Shown here piece after piece: positions 1 through 5,324 of a stretch of 14,687 nt of DNA (the stretch's first letter is position 1; every line of letters starts with the position of its first letter). The stretch comes from Coriobacteriaceae bacterium (GTDB lineage Bacteria; Actinomycetota; Coriobacteriia; Coriobacteriales; Coriobacteriaceae), in contig CABJBO010000040.1 in NCBI GenBank assembly GCA_902363875.1, positions 1 to 14,687 of the forward strand, in the 5' to 3' direction. A program made the position numbers and the translations under genes. A model generated the notes under the pieces. The model was not told where the DNA came from. It searched no databases and worked only from the letters and a program-made list of their open reading frames with translations.

Positions 1-12
1 AGCCATAAAAAA

Positions 13-46
13 GCCTCCCATTTCTTGTGTCCAAGAAATGGGAGGC
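13..46 (-). terminator. Perfect 14-bp hairpin, intrinsic terminator facing left
   Basis: Two perfectly complementary 14-base arms (13-26 and 33-46) enclose a 6-base loop. On the minus strand the hairpin is followed directly by a run of six T (7-12 on plus), the layout of a Rho-independent terminator for leftward transcription. No intact minus-strand gene lies immediately to its right, so the gene it served may have been displaced or deleted by the insertions that follow. Confidence 0.7.
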
Positions 47-222
47 AGTTCACTACTGGGGGTTCGTTTTGTGTCTACGTGACACATTATATCTTTTCTT
101 AGCTATTGCCATTATAGCATATGCTCTCAGGCAAATCAAGTTTACGCAATTATTATATTTTTTATACGTATCACTCTATTTTCTAGTTGATTTGCAAGTT
201 CATCCGAACGCTTTGGTTTTGC
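47..222. other. AT-rich stretch without a gene
   Basis: This segment is far richer in A and T than anything else in the window and holds no convincing reading frame with a ribosome site. It contains a small inverted repeat (GTGTC/GACAC near 72-86) and TATA-like hexamers around 145-170 that could be promoter elements firing into the IS30 copy, but none is convincing. The composition suggests it belongs to a lower-GC host element rather than to the IS or the resident genome. Confidence 0.5.
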
Positions 223-260
223 TCTCGAACTCAGCCGGACGCGTCCGGCTGAGTTCGAGA
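223..260. repeat. 38-bp perfect palindrome at the left end of the IS30 element
   Basis: The sequence is perfectly self-complementary over 38 bases, centred between 241 and 242. It can be read as two 18-base copies of the IS terminal repeat in inverted orientation (223-240 and 243-260) separated by the dinucleotide GC. The right half is the left terminal repeat of the IS. The left half lies outside the IS and resembles its right terminal repeat. See findings for interpretation. Confidence 0.85.
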
Positions 261-312
261 ATTCCTTTCCGGAGGCGAGGGCCGAGGGCCCTCCCGAGAG
301 AAAGGAGAGAGC

Positions 313-1572
313 ATGAGGAAAAACGCATCCAAGCCGTACCGCAGGCTCGACAGGTCGGAGCGCGCGGCGATCGAGAGGGGCCTGGACAAGCGCAAGTCGT
401 GCAGGCAGATCGCCCGGGAGCTGCGCCGGTCGCCGTCGACGGTCGCCGACGAGGTGGCGCGCAACCGCACGGTGTGCCGCGGTCCGAACAAGGGCGGCCG
501 CGCCGCGGAGGCCCCCGACGACGCCTGCCCGAAGCTGCTGTCGTGGCCGCATTGCTGCAACGGGTGCAGGTTCCGCAGGTACCACTGCTCGAGAAGGTGG
601 AGGTGCGAGTACTCGGCCGCCAGGGCGCAGGCGCTCGCCGACGCCGAGCTGCGCGAATCCAGGATGGGCGTCGACCGGGGCGAGGCGGAATTCGAGCGCG
701 CCATGGAGCTGATCAGGTCCGACGTCGCGCGGGGGCTGTCGCCCGAGCAGATAGCGCTGGCCAGGGCGGCCGAGATCGGGGCGTCGGCGTCGACCATATA
801 CAGGTGGATAGGGCGCGGCTACGCGGGGATGAGCAGCCTCGAGCTGCGGCGCAGGTGCGGCTACAAGCCGCGCTCGCACGCCGAGCCGTCAAGGCAGACG
901 TCGCACGGCGCGGCCCGCTCGTTCGCCGCGTTCATGGAGTTGCCGGGGGAAGAGCGCGCCGCCGCCTGCGAGATGGACACGGTGCTCGGCCTGAAGTCCG
1001 ACCGCCGGTGCCTGCTCACATTGTACCTGAGGGCGTTCAAGTTCCAGATCGCGCTGCCCATGCCCGACAAGACGGCGGCGTCGACGGGATCGGCGCTCGA
1101 CATGCTGGAGAAGGCGGCGCCGAAAGCGTTCCGAAGGCTGTTCTCCCTGCTCCTGACCGACAACGGCGCCGAGTTCGCCGACTGCGCGGGAATCGAGCGC
1201 TCCGCGCTCGACCCGTCCGCCAGGCGGTGCTCGGTCTACTACTGCGACGCGCGCCAGTCCCAGCAGAAGGGCGGCTGCGAGCGCAACCACGTCGAGCTGC
1301 GCAAGATACTGCCCAAGGGGCGCGGAATAAGCTTCGACGGGCTCGCCGGCAGGGACTGCGCCGTGCTGATGTCGCACCTGAACTCCGAGCCCAGGCCGTC
1401 TTTGGGCGGCATGTGCGCCATCGACATGCTGCTGGCGGCGCTCGGCGACGACGGCCGCGCGCTTCTCGACGCGCTGGGGGTCGAGAAGGTGCCCTACGGC
1501 GAGCTCGACATGTCCGTCGGGGCCATCGAGGCCGCACGCCGCGCGCGCGGCGAGGGGCCGCTGGCACCGTAG
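313..1572 (+). CDS. IS30-family DDE transposase
   Basis: This 419-aa protein would catalyse cut and rejoining of the IS ends. An N-terminal helix-turn-helix (about residues 10-52, core SCRQIARELRRSPSTVADEV) is typical of IS30 transposases. A cysteine-rich stretch follows (about 74-99, with CCNGC), also seen in actinobacterial members. The C-terminal catalytic core carries the expected acidic triad: D222 in CEMDTV, D283 in LTDNGAEF, and E323 in GGCERN, followed by LRKILPKG, an IS30-family signature. The start is supported by AAAGGAG five bases upstream of the ATG. The length is normal to slightly long for the family and no frameshift is seen, so the enzyme is probably functional. Assignment to family is firm; the exact IS name is not known. 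Confidence 0.93.
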   Translation: MRKNASKPYRRLDRSERAAIERGLDKRKSCRQIARELRRSPSTVADEVARNRTVCRGPNKGGRAAEAPDDACPKLLSWPHCCNGCRFRRYHCSRRWRCEYSAARAQALADAELRESRMGVDRGEAEFERAMELIRSDVARGLSPEQIALARAAEIGASASTIYRWIGRGYAGMSSLELRRRCGYKPRSHAEPSRQTSHGAARSFAAFMELPGEERAAACEMDTVLGLKSDRRCLLTLYLRAFKFQIALPMPDKTAASTGSALDMLEKAAPKAFRRLFSLLLTDNGAEFADCAGIERSALDPSARRCSVYYCDARQSQQKGGCERNHVELRKILPKGRGISFDGLAGRDCAVLMSHLNSEPRPSLGGMCAIDMLLAALGDDGRALLDALGVEKVPYGELDMSVGAIEAARRARGEGPLAP

Positions 1573-1659
1573 CGGCCGGCAGCGAAACCGAATAGGCAGG
1601 GCCCTCCAGCCCGTCCGGATAAGTCCGAAACCCGACCCGGGCGGGCCGGCGGAGCCATG

Positions 1660-1677
1660 CCCCGAACTCAGCCGAAC
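1660..1677. repeat. Right terminal inverted repeat of the IS30 element
   Basis: This 18-base segment is the inverted counterpart of 243-260, with about three mismatches. It also forms a direct repeat with 223-240, the arm just outside the left end. It sets the right boundary of the IS. Confidence 0.7.
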
Positions 1678-1721
1678 ATCTCGTTTTACCGCAATCCAAG
1701 CCGTATCGGCCCGGGAAAACG

Positions 1722-1749
1722 CAGGACGGGCGCTTGCGCGCCCGTCCTG
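1722..1749. terminator. 12-bp perfect hairpin between the IS and the recombinase remnant
   Basis: Arms 1722-1733 and 1738-1749 are perfectly complementary and GC-rich, with a TTGC loop. Reading leftward, the hairpin is followed by CGTTTTCCC, a short T run, so it could stop minus-strand transcription. Reading rightward there is no T tract. It may equally be a structural element of the transposon the IS entered. Confidence 0.45.
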
Positions 1750-1837
1750 TTAACTGCGAAAACCTCATTTGTGCCGCAAGTGTACGGCTAACAACGAAAA
1801 TCAACCATAAAATCAGTATCAGAGAGGAGAAACTATT

Positions 1838-1948
1838 TTGAACCAGGAACAGACGAATAGAACCGCAAGCAGGACTGTTATATCTGCGGCAGCTACAAGA
1901 AGCGTACCCGTGACTGTACGGCACACTTTATCCGCACCGACCTTTTGA
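1838..1948 (+). pseudogene. Possible original 5' end of the recombinase gene, out of frame with the rest
   Basis: A strong ribosome site (AGAGGAG) precedes a TTG codon at 1838 that opens a 36-codon frame beginning MNQEQTNRTA. From memory, this resembles the first residues of DUF4368-type serine recombinases (a short polar leader before the ALYCRLS catalytic motif). The catalytic domain never follows. Instead the frame runs, shifted, across the zinc-ribbon coding sequence of the recombinase C-terminal part and stops at 1948. The simplest reading is an internal deletion that fused the gene's start to its 3' third. The identification of the leader is tentative. Confidence 0.35.
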
Positions 1949-2463
1949 CGGCGGACGTGCTTTCCAATCTCCGGCAAGTGACGGAATACGCCGCCAGGCA
2001 TGAGAGCCGCTTTGTAAAGCTGCTCATCCAGCAGAACGAAATCGGCGGCAAGAGAAAGACCGCCGCAGCCACGAAGCAGCTTGAACAGGCCCAGACACGC
2101 ATTGCCGAAGTGAACCGCATTATCAAGCGGCTGTATGAGGACAATGTAAGCGGCAAAATCAGCGACGAGCGTTTCATGGAGCTGTCGGCGGACTATGAGC
2201 AGGAGCAGCGGGAACTGAAAGACCGGGCTGCCGCTTTGCAGGAGGAACTTTCCAAGTCGCAGGCCGCCACCGTCAACGCCGAGAAATTCATGGGGATTGT
2301 GAGAAAGCACCTTGCTTTTGAAGAATTGACCCCCACCCTCTTGCGGGAAATGATTGAGAAAATCGTCGTGCATGAGTGCAGCTATGACGAGAACGGCACC
2401 CGCAGGCAGGACATTGAGATTTATTACAGCTTTGTCGGCAAGATAGACTTGCCGGAAGCCTAA
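1861..2463 (+). pseudogene. C-terminal remnant of a large serine recombinase (TnpX/DUF4368 type)
   Basis: The open frame encodes, in order, a cysteine-containing segment DCYICGSYKKRTRDC (zinc-ribbon remnant), the conserved stretch TAHFIRTDLLTADVLSNL, a long coiled-coil region rich in E, Q and K (about 2020-2280), and the DUF4368-like end FEELTPTLLREMIEKIVVHE. These are typical of the recombinases that move Tn4451/Tn1549-like transposons of Firmicutes. Intact members exceed 500 residues. The resolvase catalytic domain with its serine is absent, and an in-frame TAG lies at 1858-1860, so only a TTG at 1945 could start a 172-aa product. The protein cannot recombine DNA by itself. The moderate GC content and Firmicutes-like coding differ from the flanking high-GC genes. 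Confidence in family is high; whether any product is made is unknown. Confidence 0.85.
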
Positions 2464-2470
2464 CGCCTGA

Positions 2471-2518
2471 CCTATCCGACACAGCCCTAAGTGCCGGATA
2501 GGAACGGCAAAATTTTTT
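2471..2518 (+). terminator. Hairpin and T-run after the recombinase remnant
   Basis: An 8-bp stem (2471-2478 with 2495-2502) continues after one mismatch with three more pairs (CAC/GTG) around an 8-base loop. A run of six T follows at 2513-2518, about ten bases beyond the stem. It lies just downstream of the recombinase stop and faces the convergent methyltransferase reading frame. The wide stem-to-T distance makes it a weak terminator. It could also belong to the transposon end. Confidence 0.45.
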
Positions 2519-3752
2519 ACACTTCTATTACTTCTTTATCGCACATTAGCAGATTCGCAAGGGTTATCAGGCGCTGAAGTAGTTTCGTCGGTTTCGGTCC
2601 ATCGAAATAGCCCTTTCCGTCAAATAGAGATACGAGCTCCTTGGCGCCTTCCTGGCTGTGACCCACTTCTTTGTAAAACATGATTGAAGTTGGAGCCATT
2701 CCATCATATTTGAGCTCTGTTAGGAAACGCTTGATGCAAGGGACGCTGTCGCCGTTTGGGCCAAACCAAATGCGGTTATCCTGGAGTCTCTCGCGAAACG
2801 CGTTTCGCGAGAGCCTCCAGCAGCGTCCTGCTGGAGGCTCTACAACACGCCCCGAGGGCGTTGTGATTGGATAGTCGGAATCTGGGCTGTAAGTCTTTAC
2901 ACTGAGGTCGCTTGGCTTCCAAACGCCTCGAGGGTCGTTGTCTGGATTCTTGTAGCGGGCGTTTGCCTCGTCTGTTCTCGGCAGGCGTCCAATCACAAAG
3001 CGCTCAATGGATTTGGCGTATACGAGAACATAATCATGGCTATTTGAAACGTATTTGGCGTCATTCTTGGGCGAGTAAGCTCGTTCCCAGATTAGCTGAG
3101 AAACGAAATTTGCCTCTCCGAACACCTCGTCACAGAGGATGCGCAAATTGCGGTCTTCGTTATCGTCAATCGAAATGAAAATGACGCCATCGTCGGTTAG
3201 GAGCTCTCGAGCCAGTCTCAACCTAGGGTACATCATCGAGCACCAGTCGCTATGGTAGCGGCCACTTGTGTCGGCGTTGGACTGGCCGGCGAGTCCCGCC
3301 TGCTCCTTATAGTTATCGACAGAGTTGCCGAAATTGTCCTTGTAGACAAAGTCGTGACCCGTGTTGTAGGGTGGGTCGATGTAGATCATCTTGACCTTGC
3401 CGTGGTAGCCGCGCTGTAGGAGCTTCAGCACCTCGAGATTGTCGCCTTCGATATAAATGTTGTCCGAGTCGAAGGACCCATCCTCTCCATCGCGGCTGCG
3501 GCTTTTCTCGATACGGGGACGCAAAGTAGCAGTGCTGGACATCTGCGACTGGCGGATGGCATCGGCCTTGCCGGGCCACGTGAACGCATAGCGCTCCAGG
3601 CCCTCGTCTACCTCGTCGCCAAGCTCCAGCCGCAGTTTGTCGAAGTCGATTCCGCTCTCGGAGAACACTTCGGGCATCAGCTCCTTGAGCTTATTCAGGC
3701 GGTCGTCAATAAGACTCTCCGATTCAAGAGTCATCTTTTCTATCTCGCCCAT
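2517..3752 (-). CDS. Type III-like DNA adenine methyltransferase (Mod), C-terminally truncated
   Basis: The gene encodes a beta-class N6-adenine DNA methyltransferase, the modification and recognition subunit of type III-like systems. Visible features are the catalytic motif IV DPPYNTG starting at D126 after KMIYIDPPY, a motif near residues 95-110 (IYIEGDNLEVLKLL), DDGVIFISIDDNE, and the conserved recognition-region block PPAGRCWRLS...DNRIWFG. Family members run to roughly 600 residues or more and carry the SAM-binding FxGxGT motif after LLQRLITLA. Here the similarity stops at about residue 399, followed by 12 unrelated residues and a stop, so motif I is missing and activity is unlikely. The start is set by AGGAGGAG six bases upstream. 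It is the last gene of the operon, 11 bases after the 264-aa gene. Three hairpins sit in its coding sequence. Confidence 0.85.
   Translation of the reverse strand: MGEIEKMTLESESLIDDRLNKLKELMPEVFSESGIDFDKLRLELGDEVDEGLERYAFTWPGKADAIRQSQMSSTATLRPRIEKSRSRDGEDGSFDSDNIYIEGDNLEVLKLLQRGYHGKVKMIYIDPPYNTGHDFVYKDNFGNSVDNYKEQAGLAGQSNADTSGRYHSDWCSMMYPRLRLARELLTDDGVIFISIDDNEDRNLRILCDEVFGEANFVSQLIWERAYSPKNDAKYVSNSHDYVLVYAKSIERFVIGRLPRTDEANARYKNPDNDPRGVWKPSDLSVKTYSPDSDYPITTPSGRVVEPPAGRCWRLSRNAFRERLQDNRIWFGPNGDSVPCIKRFLTELKYDGMAPTSIMFYKEVGHSQEGAKELVSLFDGKGYFDGPKPTKLLQRLITLANLLMCDKEVIEV
2781..2864. repeat. Tandem mutually exclusive hairpins inside the methyltransferase gene
   Basis: Positions 2788-2813 are a perfect 26-bp palindrome that extends, past one mismatch, to 2781-2820. 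Overlapping it, arms 2810-2823 and 2828-2841 form a perfect 14-bp hairpin with a 4-base loop. Next, 2842-2864 forms a third hairpin with one bulged base. The protein encoded here (PPAGRCWRLSRNAFRERLQ) still aligns with the family block without an insertion. Confidence 0.8.
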
Positions 3753-3763
3753 GAGGTCTCCTC

Positions 3764-4558
3764 CTAGGAAAGTTGAGATTTGATTAGTTGAACTATGTAG
3801 GGCATGGCGGCAATAAAAACGTCGGTGCCCTTGCCGGCAAGCCAGCTCAGGAGTTTGTCAAGCTTGCTGCCCCGTTTGCTTTTATCTTTTGTGTTGAGAT
3901 CGCCCATCATCCCTTTGAGCAGCGTCTTCTCGTCATCGGAAAGCGTTGTCTCTGGCAATTTGTCAATCTGTTCAAAGGTTGCCTCTAACGTGACCTGTAC
4001 GTTGCTCGTGGCGGATGCCGTGAGGCTGACGCTAGCGCCCTGCGCTTCGGCGATTTTCAGCTTACGGAGCTCCTCATCACGGAAATGCTTCAGTTTGTCG
4101 ATACGTAGTTGCGTCTGTTCATCGTTGAAATCATTGCGATTGGAAGACCCATAGGAATAGGAGGCTAGTCCGTCCGTGTAGGAGTCGTAGCCCCTCGCGT
4201 TTGCGTAGACGTAGTCGATTGAGTCGTATACGGCTTTGAGCTCGTCGTCTTTCACGCCCTCTTCAAGAGCTTGCTCCAGTCTCCTGATATGCTGCGTTAT
4301 AGTTGCGCAGAATGCGGCACTGAACGCTTTGTCGTCTGAGTCTTCCCGCTTTAGGCGCAGCTTCTGGAGAATCATCCCTAGGTCGCTTTTCGAGTAGCGA
4401 AATGAGCTTGAGGAATTGATATATTTTAAAGCCTCGGGGTTAGTGTAGTCGAGGTCGAAGACCTGCATGATTTCACGGCAGAGCGCATCAACATCCTCAT
4501 CTGCAGCATCACTCAAAAGGCGCGCCGCTCGCAAAATATACTCATCTAGAACGGCCAT
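3764..4558 (-). CDS. Unrecognised 264-aa protein of the defence-like operon
   Basis: I do not recognise the family. The protein looks mainly helical and acidic in its first 150 residues, with a tyrosine/serine-rich patch (YDSYTDGLASYSYGSS, about 123-139). A charged helix follows (about 148-168), then a short beta-prone segment (VSLTASATSNVQVTLEAT). It ends in a basic helix and a hydrophobic tail GTDVFIAAMPYIVQLIKSQL (last 22 residues), which might contact a membrane or a partner. From memory, similar helical-plus-hydrophobic tails occur on some phage-defence proteins, but this is not strong evidence. AAAGGAG lies seven bases before the ATG, inside the 3' end of the DUF4391 gene, which it overlaps by 17 bases, so the two are probably coupled. 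GC content is clearly lower than in the genes upstream. It could be an effector, an inhibitor or a structural partner of the methyltransferase. Confidence 0.75.
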   Translation of the reverse strand: MAVLDEYILRAARLLSDAADEDVDALCREIMQVFDLDYTNPEALKYINSSSSFRYSKSDLGMILQKLRLKREDSDDKAFSAAFCATITQHIRRLEQALEEGVKDDELKAVYDSIDYVYANARGYDSYTDGLASYSYGSSNRNDFNDEQTQLRIDKLKHFRDEELRKLKIAEAQGASVSLTASATSNVQVTLEATFEQIDKLPETTLSDDEKTLLKGMMGDLNTKDKSKRGSKLDKLLSWLAGKGTDVFIAAMPYIVQLIKSQLS

Positions 4559-5324
4559 TGCAGATCTCCTTTATCTCATCGGCGACCGCCCTCAGGCGTC
4601 GCTCCTCTTCCTTCATTTCCATCCTCAGCTTCGCGGACTCGTTGAGCGTTATGTCCTTCGACCGCCGCTGCTCCTTCAGCCGCTTGACGGAGGCTCCCAT
4701 CTCATCGTAGCGCGACGTGAGGGCGATCAGCTTTTCCCGGTCTCGAGCGGGGCATACGGGGTAGAACCCCAGGCCGCCAATCGCGCGGGACAGCGCTACG
4801 GTGCGCGACAGGTCGACCAGGTACTCCCAGAGGTCGCCCTGCGAGAGCCGCCCGAATGCCAGCGCGCCTAGGAAGTCCGCGTATTCTGAACGGCCAGGAT
4901 CGAACGCGCCCGTCGACTCGACTCGGTCGACGACCGTCGCGCCCTGCTCGGCCTGGCTCCTCCGCGTGAGGGCGACCGATATGCACGCGCAGCCGCCCGC
5001 CTCGACCAGGAGCACCGTCGGGTTCGGGAAGCACTTGTGCACGAGCTCCGCCACCTCGGCCACCGCCATGGTCCCGGCTGTCATCTCGCAACGGAGGAAG
5101 ACGACGCTCTGCACGTTGCGCTCGTCGTCCTCGTACGGCGGGATGCGCGTCGTGGACTTCTGGACCGTGGCGAAGTGCTCGAGGCGCGCGACCTTGTCGA
5201 GCCTCTTCTGCTCGGTCTTGGTGAGCATGGCCTGCTTGACGAGCACCGTCTTGGGAATGCGGCGGCATCCCGCGAGCGCCGCTTCGGGCAGGCGCAGGAT
5301 TCCGTTCCAGTCGATGCCGCTCAT
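4542..5324 (-). CDS. DUF4391 domain protein
   Basis: The 260-aa product resembles DUF4391 proteins, which are commonly encoded between a helicase and a methyltransferase in restriction-type islands and have no established biochemical role. Visible landmarks are the N-terminal LPEAALAGCRRIPKTVLVKQ block followed by KTEQKRLDKVARLEHFATVQKST, a central strand-rich part (VVFLRCEM, TVLLVEAGGCACISVALTRR), and a long charged coiled coil at the C-terminus (about 195-255). The start chosen is the ATG at 5324, which overlaps the helicase stop as ATGA. An in-frame ATG at 5342 lies inside the helicase gene without a better ribosome site. The overlap implies translational coupling, and the product probably works with the helicase. 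The family call rests on recalled pattern, not a search. Confidence 0.75.
   Translation of the reverse strand: MSGIDWNGILRLPEAALAGCRRIPKTVLVKQAMLTKTEQKRLDKVARLEHFATVQKSTTRIPPYEDDERNVQSVVFLRCEMTAGTMAVAEVAELVHKCFPNPTVLLVEAGGCACISVALTRRSQAEQGATVVDRVESTGAFDPGRSEYADFLGALAFGRLSQGDLWEYLVDLSRTVALSRAIGGLGFYPVCPARDREKLIALTSRYDEMGASVKRLKEQRRSKDITLNESAKLRMEMKEEERRLRAVADEIKEICNGRSR

Larger units (their letters stand above)
243..1677 (+). mobile_element. IS30-family insertion sequence, apparently complete
   Basis: The element is bounded by an 18-base left repeat at 243-260 and an inverted right repeat at 1660-1677. After reverse-complementing the right end, about 15 of 18 positions agree, including an unbroken core GGCTGAGTTCG. 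Between them lies one transposase gene in the plus orientation. The high GC content of the IS contrasts with the AT-rich left flank. The dinucleotides beside the two ends (GC on the left, AT on the right) do not form an obvious target duplication. It lies next to the recombinase remnant and may have inserted into the same transposon. Confidence 0.75.
1..2556. mobile_element. Right end of a Tn4451/Tn1549-like transposon (partial), with nested IS30
   Basis: A large serine recombinase gene lies, as usual for these elements, just inside one terminus. The methyltransferase on the opposite strand matches its family up to codon 399 and then turns into unrelated residues about 90 bases from the recombinase stop. 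This places the junction near 2555. The minus strand there reads GCGA, and GA is the crossover dinucleotide known for TnpX-type recombinases. The left end of the element is outside the window, and whether bases 1-242 belong to it is an assumption. Confidence 0.5.

Noticed and set aside
27..1595. Long plus-strand frame overlapping the IS30 transposase
   Set aside because: Its product is an arginine/proline/glycine-rich string with no domain, in a different phase from the clear transposase, and it begins in AT-rich DNA without a ribosome site. It is a high-GC shadow.
2781..2864. Insertion of a repeat element or CRISPR-like repeat in mod
   Set aside because: The encoded residues align with the family block without a gap, and there are no regularly spaced repeats.
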